64,000 nucleotides of DNA, taken from assembly GCF_008729015.1 (NCBI RefSeq), contig NZ_RKSM01000001.1, positions 1,984,001 to 2,048,000 of the forward strand, read 5' to 3'. Source of the DNA: Haloarcula sp. CBA1129 (GTDB lineage Archaea; Halobacteriota; Halobacteria; Halobacteriales; Haloarculaceae). The notes beneath the pieces are model-generated. The model was not told the origin of the DNA. It saw only the letters and a list, made by a program, of their open reading frames with translations, and searched no databases. A program made the translations under genes and the position numbers. The first letter of the stretch is position 1. Every line of letters starts with the position of its first letter. This document shows, piece after piece, positions 31,999-40,874 of the stretch.

Positions 31999-32691
31999 TC
32001 AGTTGGTAGCTACTGGCTCGATGGCATCGCGTCTGCCGTCAAGCACGCCGAAGCGCTCGCCGCGGCGCTGTTCCAGCCAGTGGAGCAGGCGTTCGGCCCA
32101 GCGGAGTTTCTGTCGCTTTTCGTCGGTCACAGACGGGTCGTCGAAGTCCCAGCCGGGGAACAAAAGCGTTGCAGCGCCGAAGTGATCCGCGAGGAACGCG
32201 GCGCGGTCGCCGTCGGTGAAGCCGCCGTAGTTGCGGACCGGCGGGGCGGGCGTCGCCTGCGTCGTCGGCACGAGGAACTCGCTGTCGTAGGTCGGAACGT
32301 GTGTCTCCAGTGCAGAGATGTTGTCGCCGTGGGCGTGGGCAACGACTGGTGTCCCGTCGGCAGTCAGTTCCCGCCCGGTGTCGGCGTTCTTGTCCAGATC
32401 CGTGACCATACAGTCGATGGCGATGCCTTCCGTTTGAAGACGGTCGGCGGCCGTGGACGCCGCGAGCACCACGTCGGCATCGGCTGCACGGTCGGCCTCG
32501 GCTTCGAGCGACGGGCCGGCCCCGGCGACGGCAACCGTTGCGCCGTCGAGTCCGAGCCGCGCCGGGTCGTACGTCCTGTCGTCGCTGAGCAGTTCGACGA
32601 ACCGGTCGCAGGCCCGTTCGTCGCCATCGCGGGGATAGCCGAAGTCGTCGATGATGTCCTCGTACACCGGTTCCCAGGTGTGAAATTCCAT
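31999..32691 (-). CDS. mptE: 6-hydroxymethylpterin diphosphokinase MptE (230 aa)
   Basis: The archaeal MptE/DUF115 fold can be read: LDGATVAVAGAGPSLEAEAD, AIDCMVTDLDKNADTGRE and VVAHAHGDNIS (TDLD and HAHGDN are the family hallmarks). The C-terminal region includes GFTDGDRAAFLADHFGA and PGWDFDD. It transfers pyrophosphate from ATP to 6-hydroxymethyl-7,8-dihydropterin in the pterin (methanopterin/folate) pathway. Length is normal. Convergent with the oxidoreductase gene. Confidence 0.9.
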   Translation of the reverse strand: MEFHTWEPVYEDIIDDFGYPRDGDERACDRFVELLSDDRTYDPARLGLDGATVAVAGAGPSLEAEADRAADADVVLAASTAADRLQTEGIAIDCMVTDLDKNADTGRELTADGTPVVAHAHGDNISALETHVPTYDSEFLVPTTQATPAPPVRNYGGFTDGDRAAFLADHFGAATLLFPGWDFDDPSVTDEKRQKLRWAERLLHWLEQRRGERFGVLDGRRDAIEPVATN

Positions 32692-33020
32692 CTGTTATCA
32701 GACACTACGCAGTGGGCGTGCTTCTGTCTTGTTCACTTCCCCAGTCAGACACCAGCCCGACTTCACTGCCCCACAGCGTAGCTGTCGCTACCGGATTTGT
32801 GTCCAGATAAACCGAGTTGAGCCGAAATGGCACGTCCGTGTACCCCTACCCGGGTGCCCTTTCGGCTTTCACACCTTTCTTTCGAGGCCTCCGGTATAAG
32901 TTTTCTCTTACCGTCAGACATAGATGCTGGGCGTCACAGGGCGAGAGAACTTGTTACGCTAAACACACGAAACAGCAGTCCACGACAGTCTCAAGACTGC
33001 GCAGCACATACCGGAAGCAA
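32692..33020. other. 329-bp intergenic region before otsA
   Basis: No convincing gene. An in-frame extension of the next gene runs through it but its composition is not coding-like. TATA-like candidates are GGTATAAG (about 32891-32898) and the AT-rich run near 32947-32957. The latter is about 65 nt before the otsA ATG. Confidence 0.4.
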
Positions 33021-34481
33021 ATGGCTCCGGAACTGTCAGTAAACGCCCGAGACGGTGTAGTTCCGGACTCACTGGTGGTTGTCTCGAACCGCGAGCCATA
33101 TAGCCACGAGCGGGACGACGACGGCGAGATACAGGTCCAGTCCGCAGCGGGTGGGCTGACGAGCGCGCTCGATCCAGTGATGCAGGCCCGGGGCGGCACT
33201 TGGGTCGCTTGGGGGAGCGGCGACGCAGATATGGCTGTCGCCGAGGAGGGCATCGTCGAAGTGCCGCCGTCGGACCCGACATACGACCTGAAACGTGTCC
33301 CACTGTCCGAAGCGGCAGTGCAGGGCTACTACTACGGCTACGCAAATCAGGTACTCTGGCCGCTCTGCCACGAGGACACCGGTCGAATGTGGGCCGAACC
33401 CGCCTACTGGGAGCAGTACCGCGCCGTCAACGAGCAGTTCGCCGCGGCCGTCGATACGGTCGCCGACGCGGGCCAGTCGGTCTGGTTTCAGGACTACCAT
33501 CTGGCGCTCGCGCCTAGACTGGTCCGAGAGCGACGGCCGAACGCGACGCTGTTGCAGTTCTGGCACATCCCTTGGCCCGCGCCGTCGGTGTTCAGGCACT
33601 GCCCCCATAGCGACGCGCTGCTTGATGGACTGCTGGGCTGTGACGTCATCGGCTTCCATACGGCGTCGTACGCCGAGCAGTTCCTGCGGTGCGTCGACAG
33701 CGCGTTCCCAGCGGCGTCCGTCGATACGGACAGCGGCATCGTGACCTACAACGGCAGCGAGACGCGAGCCGTCGCGAACCCCCTCGGTATCGACGTTGGC
33801 GCAGTTCGGGACCGGGCACAGAATGCGGACGTGAGCAGTATCCGAGAGACCGTGCTTGGCGGCAGTCGGTCGGAGACGTCAATCCGCCTCGCGCTCGGCG
33901 TCGAACGGCTCGACTACTCGAAGGGCATTCCCGAGCGAATCGAGGCGCTGGCACACCTCTGGGACCGGCGGCCGGACCTGCGAGGCGAATTCACGTACGT
34001 CCAGAAGGCGAGCCGAACGCGGGAGGGTATCGCCGCCTACCGGCGGTATCGGACAGACGTGATGGCGGCCATCGAACGCGTCAACGACCGCTTCGGGACC
34101 GATAACTGGCAGCCCATCGTGTACACTGAGGCCAAACTCGACAACGAGACGCTCGCCGGCCTGTACCGGGCCGCCGAGGTCGCGGTGGTGACGCCACACC
34201 GCGACGGCATGAACCTCGTCGCCCACGAGTATCCGGTAGCTTGCATCGACGGCTCCGGAGCGCTCGTGTTGAGCGAACTGGCCGGCGCAGCGACACACCT
34301 TGACGGCGCGCTGACGGTCAACCCACACGATATCGAGGCGATTGCGGACGCCATCGAGCAGGCGTTGGAACTGGACGAAGCAGAAACAAGTGACCGACTG
34401 GAACGGCTCCAGCACAGCGTCGCGGAGCTTGACAGTTCACAGTGGGTCGCCAGACAGTTCAGCGCCGGGCAGCTGCTGTAG
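33021..34481 (+). CDS. otsA: alpha,alpha-trehalose-phosphate synthase (486 aa)
   Basis: The ATG at 33021 (MAPELSVNARDGVVPDSLVV) starts just before the conserved region. GT20 motifs: VVVSNREPYSH, SAAGGLTSAL, VWFQDYHLALAPRLVRERRP, FWHIPWPAPSVF, LGVERLDYSKGIPERIEAL and PHRDGMNLVAHEY. The enzyme joins UDP- or ADP-glucose with glucose-6-phosphate to give trehalose-6-phosphate, a route to an osmoprotectant. No trehalose-phosphatase (OtsB) gene is adjacent. Confidence 0.93.
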   Translation: MAPELSVNARDGVVPDSLVVVSNREPYSHERDDDGEIQVQSAAGGLTSALDPVMQARGGTWVAWGSGDADMAVAEEGIVEVPPSDPTYDLKRVPLSEAAVQGYYYGYANQVLWPLCHEDTGRMWAEPAYWEQYRAVNEQFAAAVDTVADAGQSVWFQDYHLALAPRLVRERRPNATLLQFWHIPWPAPSVFRHCPHSDALLDGLLGCDVIGFHTASYAEQFLRCVDSAFPAASVDTDSGIVTYNGSETRAVANPLGIDVGAVRDRAQNADVSSIRETVLGGSRSETSIRLALGVERLDYSKGIPERIEALAHLWDRRPDLRGEFTYVQKASRTREGIAAYRRYRTDVMAAIERVNDRFGTDNWQPIVYTEAKLDNETLAGLYRAAEVAVVTPHRDGMNLVAHEYPVACIDGSGALVLSELAGAATHLDGALTVNPHDIEAIADAIEQALELDEAETSDRLERLQHSVAELDSSQWVARQFSAGQLL

Positions 34482-34493
34482 TTTTTGCCGGGG

Positions 34494-35339
34494 CTACGCG
34501 TTCGACAGCCAACCCGGCTCAGTGACAGCGGTGTCGTCGACCTGTGAAACGGAGAGCGACAGCGTCACCGTCACCGGCCGGCCATCCCGCACAGTCGTCA
34601 CGCGGTACTGGAACGACCGGACGACGCCGTCCTCGTCGACGAGGACAGTTGCACTGGCCGAGTCCGTCGTCCCGTTGGCCGAGACGTTCGTCGAGACAGC
34701 ATCATCGGCCGCGAATCCGGTCACGGCGCTCCCGGTGGCTTCGAACCGCGACACGCTGTCACCGTCGACGGTCTCGGTCCCGGTGTAGGTCCAGTTGATG
34801 TCCGACCCCAATGATTGGAGCAGCGAGCGGTCGATGACGCTGCTCTCGTTGACCGGCTGGACCGGGCCGTCATAGGGCGGCGATGCGGAGCGGTAGTCCG
34901 TCATCGTGTTGTCACGGCGGGTGAGGACTCGCCGCTCGGCGGTGGTCCCGTCTGCGGTGTAGGTCGTCGTCGCCAATGTGTCGCCACTGGCTTGGACCAG
35001 CTCGCCCATCGACAACGCCCGACCGGTCTCTCGGTCAATGGCGACGGTCCGGTTGATGAACACTGATCGGTTCTCGCCGTCGCGGACCGTCGAGAGCTGG
35101 AACGACACCGAGGTAGTGAACGACGAGTTCGACAGCGTCTCGAAGTGTCCGCGTTCGATTGCCGTCGCGTCGAACCCGGACGACCCCGGTGCCGGACCGT
35201 TGGCGTCAGTCGATGTCGCCGTTGCTTCGGCCCCTGTGCCGCCTGTGCCTGATTCAGTGCCCAACAGCCCGCTACAGCCAGCGGATGCTGTCAGTAGCAC
35301 CACGAGTGCAAGCGAGAGGTGACGGCGTTCGAGTAACAT
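34494..35339 (-). CDS. secreted lipoprotein (281 aa)
   Basis: A haloarchaeal lipoprotein signal ends in the lipobox TASAGCSGLL (Cys about residue 22), followed by a Gly/Thr-rich linker. The mature part is a beta-rich domain of about 200 residues with RGHFETLSNSSFTTSVSFQL and GDSVSRFEATGSAVTGF. This pattern is seen in a family of haloarchaeal surface lipoproteins of unknown function. It is convergent with otsA. Confidence 0.75.
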   Translation of the reverse strand: MLLERRHLSLALVVLLTASAGCSGLLGTESGTGGTGAEATATSTDANGPAPGSSGFDATAIERGHFETLSNSSFTTSVSFQLSTVRDGENRSVFINRTVAIDRETGRALSMGELVQASGDTLATTTYTADGTTAERRVLTRRDNTMTDYRSASPPYDGPVQPVNESSVIDRSLLQSLGSDINWTYTGTETVDGDSVSRFEATGSAVTGFAADDAVSTNVSANGTTDSASATVLVDEDGVVRSFQYRVTTVRDGRPVTVTLSLSVSQVDDTAVTEPGWLSNA

Positions 35340-35518
35340 ACCGGAGCCACTGTATCAGTGAACTAGTTCGTTATGGCCGTTCAGCTGTCACGTTCTCGCC
35401 ATGTCGAGTGGCCACACGGACTCTCGCTGACTGCACTGCCACCGGCGCGAAACGAGGGTGGTGGCGTTCCCGTCCGACCAGCGTCAGACGCCCGTCATGC
35501 ACGTCATGAGGGTTTAAT

Positions 35519-36637
35519 ATGAACGAAACCGCTACAGTAACCGTGCCTCTTGGCTCCGACCCGCTGTCCGAACTCGACATTCCTGACGGGACTACTGTCG
35601 AGGAACACGATCTGGTGACCGACGGTGATGTCATCGTCGGCGGCCAGTCGACCGTGGAGTTCGGCGTGCGCGGGCGGACGGTCATTGCCGACGAGCGGGT
35701 CCGCTTTGGCGGCCACATCGAAGCCGAAGGTGACTGTCGGCTGGATATGTGGTGTGACGTCGCGGACAACGTGCTGGTCGGCGAGGACGCCTACATCGGC
35801 GAACGGGTACACATCGGCGGCGAACTCCGCGTCGCGGGCGATCTGGATATCGGCGACGACGTCGACATCGAGAATGGGTTCGAAGCCAACGGCTGGATCG
35901 TCATCCGCAATCCGATGCCGACCATCGTCTTCCTGTTTGTGTACCTCTCACAGTTACTCCGGATCGGCGAGGAAGACGCGGCTGAGGAAGTAATCGACGA
36001 AATGCTAGACGACGGCGGCGACGAGCACGACCCGGTGCTGATTCCACGCGGGGCGAGTGTCTCGGACGACGCTTGGCGCGTCTCGACGCCGGCGACGGTC
36101 GGCGACGACTGCCGACTCCACGGCAACATCCGCGCGAAGGCCCTCGAAGTCGGCCGTGACACGGTCGTCTTCGGGAGCCTCCGCGCAAAGGAGGATATCG
36201 TGGTCGGCCGAGGCACGGAGATCAAAGGGGACGTGACGACCCGCAGCGGCACCGTCCGCGTCGGCCCGGGCGCGAAGATCTGGGGCGACATCTCGGGGAC
36301 GACCGTCGAACTCCACGAGAACGCGACGGTCGACGGAACGATTCGGACCAGCGAGGAGATGCGGATGCACACCGAGGCGGTGCTGGATCGGCCGGACGAA
36401 TCCGCTGCAGCGATGGCGGAGATGGCCGAATCGCTGGAAGCTGACACTACGGAGCCAGCCAACGAACGAAGCGATTCTGACGATACCGAACCGGTAGCTG
36501 ACGCAACGGCCGGCGACGAACCCACCACTGCAGACAGTGCGGCAACCGACGGCGAGGATGCAGACGGAGCGACGACTGGCAGCGATACGTCAGGGGATAG
36601 TCCCGACATCGAAGAGACGCCGGAGTCCGCAGAGTAA
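35519..36637 (+). CDS. bactofilin-like polymer-forming protein (372 aa)
   Basis: Two stretches of beta-helix repeats can be read, about 40-125 (VGEDAYIGERVHIGGELRVA, GDLDIGDDVDIENGF) and about 180-280 (CRLHGNIRAKALEVGRD, VVGRGTEIKGDVTTRSG, GAKIWGDISGTTVEL). They are separated by a hydrophobic segment (PTIVFLFVYLSQLLRIG). The tail from about 295 is Asp/Glu/Ala/Thr-rich and disordered. Bactofilins self-assemble into filaments, and haloarchaeal relatives take part in cell shape. The hydrophobic linker may attach it to the membrane. The family call is by repeat pattern. Confidence 0.7.
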   Translation: MNETATVTVPLGSDPLSELDIPDGTTVEEHDLVTDGDVIVGGQSTVEFGVRGRTVIADERVRFGGHIEAEGDCRLDMWCDVADNVLVGEDAYIGERVHIGGELRVAGDLDIGDDVDIENGFEANGWIVIRNPMPTIVFLFVYLSQLLRIGEEDAAEEVIDEMLDDGGDEHDPVLIPRGASVSDDAWRVSTPATVGDDCRLHGNIRAKALEVGRDTVVFGSLRAKEDIVVGRGTEIKGDVTTRSGTVRVGPGAKIWGDISGTTVELHENATVDGTIRTSEEMRMHTEAVLDRPDESAAAMAEMAESLEADTTEPANERSDSDDTEPVADATAGDEPTTADSAATDGEDADGATTGSDTSGDSPDIEETPESAE

Positions 36638-36680
36638 CCGCTCGGACACTATTTTGCGTGGCGGAGCGTGCCACACAGCT

Positions 36681-37760
36681 TCAGCCGTCAGTCATATCTC
36701 TCACAGCCGCCGGCGGTGAGACGCCGTGTCCCGGCCCGTCGATATTGATACGGGGACCGAAGGACATCGACGGCGGAGTTTCATCGAGCAACAGGTGGCC
36801 GTCGAGATCGACGTAGTCGAAGGCACCGAGCCCGGCGGCAAGGTGGGCGCTCGTCGCGATTCCGGTTGCGCCTTCGAGCATACAGCCGAGCATGCAGTCG
36901 AGCGAGGCGGCCTCGGCGATGGTCGCAATCGCCGCTGCCCCGAGGAGCCCTGATTTCCCGAGTTTGATGTTAATGACGTCGGCAGCCCCGTCGCGAACCA
37001 CAGTGGTCGCGTCTGCCGGCGTGAATACGGCCTCGTCCGCGGCAACGGGGACCGAGAGCCTGTCGCGTGCCCTCGCAAGACCGCGGATATCGTCTTTCGG
37101 CGTCGGCTGTTCGACCATAGCAAGGTCAACCCCGGCTGCGGTCACCTCGTCGACAAACGTCGCTGCGGCCTTCGGCGTCCAGCCCTGATTCGCGTCCACC
37201 GTAATCGTCGCCTCGGGTGCTGCGTCCGCAACTGCGACCGTCCGGGCCACATCGGTATCGATTGTCCCGCCGGTTTTGACCTTGATATGGTCGAAGCCGG
37301 CAGCCACAGCGCGCGTGGCTCGTTCGGCTGCCGCGCCGGACGGGACTATCGGGACGGTGATATCAGTCGAGACCGCGGTCGGTTTACCGCCGAACAGTTC
37401 CGAGAGCGGGATACCCCGGTCGCGACAGTACGCGTCCAGCAATGCCGTCTCGACGGCGAACAGTGCCGAAACCGCTCCGGGAGCTGCTGCCCGCAGGTCA
37501 CTGATGAGTTCGCGGTAGTCGGCGAGGGGAGCTCCCTCAAGCATCGACGTTACCGACCGCGCGGTTTCCACGGCACCTGCCTGTGTTTCACCGGTCACCG
37601 GCGGCAACGGGGACCCCTCTCCGTGGCCGACGACGCCTGAATCCGTCTCCACTGCAACGACCAGATTCCGCGCTTTCTCCCGAGTCCCGAGCGAGATCTC
37701 GAACGGTTCGCGGAGTTCGTGGTCGAGCGCCTTGACGGAGACACGGTCGATACGGGTCAT
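36681..37760 (-). CDS. enolase-superfamily epimerase, DgcA-like (359 aa)
   Basis: Enolase-superfamily (muconate/dipeptide epimerase subgroup) motifs: N-terminal cap VKALDHELREPFEISLGTRE, the K-x-K catalytic pair in DHIKVKTGG, metal ligands in TITVDANQGW, MVEQPTPKDD and VAADEAVFT, and INIKLGKSG. Proteins like this were annotated as L-Ala-D/L-Glu epimerases. Because it is coupled to a DUF1611 gene, it fits DgcA of the D-glutamate catabolic pathway reported for marine bacteria and haloarchaea. Its start overlaps the end of that gene (ATGA). Confidence 0.8.
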   Translation of the reverse strand: MTRIDRVSVKALDHELREPFEISLGTREKARNLVVAVETDSGVVGHGEGSPLPPVTGETQAGAVETARSVTSMLEGAPLADYRELISDLRAAAPGAVSALFAVETALLDAYCRDRGIPLSELFGGKPTAVSTDITVPIVPSGAAAERATRAVAAGFDHIKVKTGGTIDTDVARTVAVADAAPEATITVDANQGWTPKAAATFVDEVTAAGVDLAMVEQPTPKDDIRGLARARDRLSVPVAADEAVFTPADATTVVRDGAADVINIKLGKSGLLGAAAIATIAEAASLDCMLGCMLEGATGIATSAHLAAGLGAFDYVDLDGHLLLDETPPSMSFGPRINIDGPGHGVSPPAAVRDMTDG

Positions 37761-38812
37761 AGCGCCTCCAGAACGGCCGTGAGGAGTGTCTCCGTGCCGT
37801 CGTCATCGTAGATGTTCGCCGCCGGGATGCCCGTTCGGGCGGTTTCTTCCTCCGGGTCGCCCCACGTGGAGAGCGCGGCGACTGTCGTCTCTGTGAGGTC
37901 CGTAATCGCGCGACGTTCGGCCTCGACACCGGCTACGGTGAGGTCGTCGAAATGCGAGCGGGCCTCTCGGGAGGGGTCGTCGGCTAACACGACTGCATCG
38001 GGGGCCGCTCCGTGCAGGAGGCCGAGTGTCACCCCGCCGTAGGCGGTGTGCGTGAGCGCGGCCTGCCCTTCGACGAACACAATATCGTGGTCCGCTGCGA
38101 CATCAAGCACCATGTCCTCGACAACGCCCGAAACGAAGTCGGCCGGCACCCGGTCGATGACGACACCGCGGTCCGCGCCGACGAGGATGCCAGTCTGTCC
38201 CGTCGCGACCCAGCCAGCGTCGAGTCCGGCATCGGTCGCCGCCCGGTACAGTTCGAAGGTCGTCGTCCGCTTCCCGACCGCACAGTCGGTCCCCATCGTC
38301 AGGACGACATCCGCATCGGCCTCGCTCCCGCGACCGTCACCGAGTGTCAGATCAGCGACGGCCGGCGGTTTCCGGACATCGACGAGGTCGACGCCGTGTT
38401 GCTGGGCGCGTTCGGTCCACGCCGGCCGCTCGCTCAAGAAGACGTGCAGGCCCGAGACGACATCACAGCCGCGTTCCATCGCGCGCTGGATAGCCTCGAC
38501 CCAAGCCTCCGGGAGGTCGCCACCTGCAGGTGCGACGCCGATGAGAAGGACGGCCGCGTCCGGAGCTTGATTCAGCGCTTCAGTGACGGTTTCGACGACC
38601 GGTACGTCGTCGGCAGCCGGCCAATCGAGCGCTGTTCCGGCATGGGGACTCTGACACGTCGAGTCCACGACGGCCTGCACGTCGAACAGCTCTCCGTGCA
38701 TAACGATACCGTTGGCTGTCTTACCCTCCGGTTGTCCGAACTCTCCCTCCGCGAGCACAACGGCGGGCGTGCCTTCGTCGTATTTTCGCCGCAAGTCCAT
38801 ACTGGAGTACAT
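37757..38812 (-). CDS. DUF1611 protein, DgcN-like D-glutamate N-acetyltransferase (351 aa)
   Basis: The ATG at 38812 (MYSSMDLRRKYDEGTPAVVL) is used rather than an upstream TTG. The N-terminal domain (LLIGVAPAGGDLPEAW) precedes a P-loop-like C-terminal domain (LTMGTDCAVGKRTTTFELYR, VATGQTGILVGADRGVVIDR, DIVFVEGQAALTH). DUF1611 proteins include DgcN, reported as the N-acetyltransferase of a D-glutamate pathway. Partner DgcA overlaps by 4 nt. Substrate remains inference. Confidence 0.8.
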   Translation of the reverse strand: MYSSMDLRRKYDEGTPAVVLAEGEFGQPEGKTANGIVMHGELFDVQAVVDSTCQSPHAGTALDWPAADDVPVVETVTEALNQAPDAAVLLIGVAPAGGDLPEAWVEAIQRAMERGCDVVSGLHVFLSERPAWTERAQQHGVDLVDVRKPPAVADLTLGDGRGSEADADVVLTMGTDCAVGKRTTTFELYRAATDAGLDAGWVATGQTGILVGADRGVVIDRVPADFVSGVVEDMVLDVAADHDIVFVEGQAALTHTAYGGVTLGLLHGAAPDAVVLADDPSREARSHFDDLTVAGVEAERRAITDLTETTVAALSTWGDPEEETARTGIPAANIYDDDGTETLLTAVLEAL

Positions 38813-38938
38813 CGCCGACGTGACTGACAAACCAGAGCCTTACATGTGTGGCACCCGGTAAGCCTACTGGAGAACGACCACTCGTGATGAAAGCAAACGA
38901 AGACGGGCGAGACCACATCTCAGAACCCAGCGGGAACA

Positions 38939-39685
38939 ATGGGCGCTGACGGTTCCGATGTGACCGCTGACCCGGCCAGTGGCGGGCTCCAACTGACACT
39001 CGAACTGGAACACCCCGACTGCTGGATGCGGGAAGTGACGGCGGCCACATCGGCCAGACTGCTGGTCAACGCTGCGTATCTGGTCGAGGAGCGGGTCAAG
39101 GCCCATGTTGTCGCCTACGCGGAGTCGGCAGCCGCCGTCGAGGCGCTCGTTGCGGCGACCCGGGCGTCCGACTACACCCACACAGTTACCGAGATGGATA
39201 CCCGTCGTAGCTTCGGCGGGATATCGGCCCCGGTAAACAAAGCGACAAGCACGCTCCTCGTCGAGTACGGCCCCGAAGAGAGTATCCACGACGCGCTGGT
39301 CTCACACGGGTTCATGAATCAGGAACCGATCCGAATCCGCGACGGGACCGAGTACTGGACGGTCGCTATCGACGAGTCGCGGGCGGCGATACAGGAGAAA
39401 CTCGACGCCGTGTGTACACAGAAGGACGCGACGATCACCGTCACCCAGATTACGTCAGCGACCACCGGGAGCCGGGAGCGCGACGGACTGGCCGTCCGGC
39501 AGCTTTCGGACAAGCAGCGGGAAGTATTCGAACTGGCCCGCAAACGTGGCTATTACGACTATCCGAGAGAGGTAAGCGGGAGCGAGTTGGCCGACGAACT
39601 CGGTATCGCGAAGACGACGTTCCACGAACACCTCCGGAAAGTCGAGGCCACGCTGCTCGGCCCGAGGGACGCTGAGCGGTACTGA
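38939..39685 (+). CDS. bat-type HTH regulator (248 aa)
   Basis: The N-terminal about 155 residues are a haloarchaeal bacterio-opsin-activator-type sensor region (LQLTLELEHPDCWMREVTAA). The C-terminal HTH_10 domain (about 183-240) reads LSDKQREVFELARKRGYYDY, SGSELADELGIAKTTFHEHL and RKVEATLL. Such proteins are transcription regulators specific to haloarchaea. It is divergent from the dgcN-dgcA-like pair, so it is the best local candidate for their control (inference). Confidence 0.85.
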   Translation: MGADGSDVTADPASGGLQLTLELEHPDCWMREVTAATSARLLVNAAYLVEERVKAHVVAYAESAAAVEALVAATRASDYTHTVTEMDTRRSFGGISAPVNKATSTLLVEYGPEESIHDALVSHGFMNQEPIRIRDGTEYWTVAIDESRAAIQEKLDAVCTQKDATITVTQITSATTGSRERDGLAVRQLSDKQREVFELARKRGYYDYPREVSGSELADELGIAKTTFHEHLRKVEATLLGPRDAERY

Positions 39686-39791
39686 CGACAGCATCCCATC
39701 CCGGTCCGTGCTTCGGTTATCGCGTCCGTACTGTCAGAGCCGGCTTCCCAGCCCCTGTTCCGCGCTTGTGATCCAGAGCGTGACTGAGCGC

Positions 39792-40544
39792 CTACTGTAC
39801 CCCGAGTTCCGATTCCAGTTCCTCGACGACGTCCTGCAGCATCGCGGCGAGTTCTTCGTTCGGTGGCAGCCGGTACAGTGGGCCGGAGATGTCCAGTGCG
39901 CCGAGGACCCCGCCGTGTGGAGCGGTGACCGGCACGCCGACCGAGCGAAGCCCTTCGACCGCTTCCTGATCGTTCACCGAGTAGCCGCGCTCGTTCGTGC
40001 GTGCGATGTCCTCCATGAGAGTCTCGCGGTCGGTGATTGTGTACTCCGTCTCGGCCGGCAATCCCCACCGGTCGAGAATCTCGTTGACTCGGGTCTCCGG
40101 CAACGCGGCGAGTATCGCTTTGCCGACTGCCGAGTTGTGCAGGTAGTAGTACCGACCCACCTGAAATCCTTTCGAGGGGACGTTAGCGACGACATTGAAC
40201 AGCGTTATCGCACGTCCGTACTCTTCGACGGCGAACGTGACTTCTTCGCCACAGTTATCGGCGAGTTCGTGTGTTTTGCGACGGGCGACCTCGTACCACT
40301 CGTTTCGGGTTCTCGCACCCTCGCCGAGATGGAACAGCTTCATTCCGAGTCGGTACTGCTCGCCTCGTTTGACCAGATACTCCTGATCCAAGAGTGTTTT
40401 GAGGTGAACGTGAATCGTACTCGTCGATAGGTCCAACCGGTCCGCAAGCTCACTCATTCGCGCCTCCCCCATCTCGTTTACCGCGTCAATGATCGCGAGG
40501 GAGGTTTCGGTCGTCTGGAGACGGCGACCGCTAGAGCTACCCAT
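39792..40544 (-). CDS. IclR-family transcription regulator (250 aa)
   Basis: The ATG at 40544 (MGSSSGRRLQTTETSLAIID) is used. The N-terminal winged helix (MSELADRLDLSTSTIHVHLK) is followed by a linker and the IclR ligand-binding domain (YYYLHNSAVGKAILAALPET, RGYSVNDQEAVEGLRSVGVP, GALDISGPLYRL). In haloarchaea IclR proteins often control sugar or amino-acid use. It faces the NhaC-type transporter gene across a 330-bp AT-rich gap and may regulate that cluster. Confidence 0.88.
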   Translation of the reverse strand: MGSSSGRRLQTTETSLAIIDAVNEMGEARMSELADRLDLSTSTIHVHLKTLLDQEYLVKRGEQYRLGMKLFHLGEGARTRNEWYEVARRKTHELADNCGEEVTFAVEEYGRAITLFNVVANVPSKGFQVGRYYYLHNSAVGKAILAALPETRVNEILDRWGLPAETEYTITDRETLMEDIARTNERGYSVNDQEAVEGLRSVGVPVTAPHGGVLGALDISGPLYRLPPNEELAAMLQDVVEELESELGVQ

Positions 40545-40556
40545 ACCGCTGTTCAC

Positions 40557-40874
40557 TGGATGCCACTATAAAAAGGTCCGGTCATAGTGGAATAAAATGG
40601 GTGAATTTTATATAGTATCTTGATAACTATTGGTGTGTTAATTACTATGGGAAATATTCCAGATATTTATTTTTGAAATAATTAAATAATGCCCTAATCG
40701 GGGCTATATACCGGGTTAGTACGCGTTCCGAAATCCGACAGGTGTGGACCTTTATATAGCTACAGCGGCCGGGGCGAGACAAGGCTTCACCAGAGACGGC
40801 TCGTGCGATTTGTTACCGGAGAGGCAGTCATTATCATGATCTTTTGCGTGTGTATCTGACGAGGCATAGAATGC
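40557..40874. promoter_or_regulatory. 318-bp divergent promoter region (IclR gene / NhaC gene)
   Basis: No gene. The left half is strongly AT-rich (about 40590-40700). A clear TATA box TTTATATAG at 40751-40759 reads toward the antiporter gene, giving a leader of about 90 nt before the ATG at 40875. Operators for the adjacent IclR protein are likely here, but I see no obvious palindrome beyond short ones. Confidence 0.55.
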
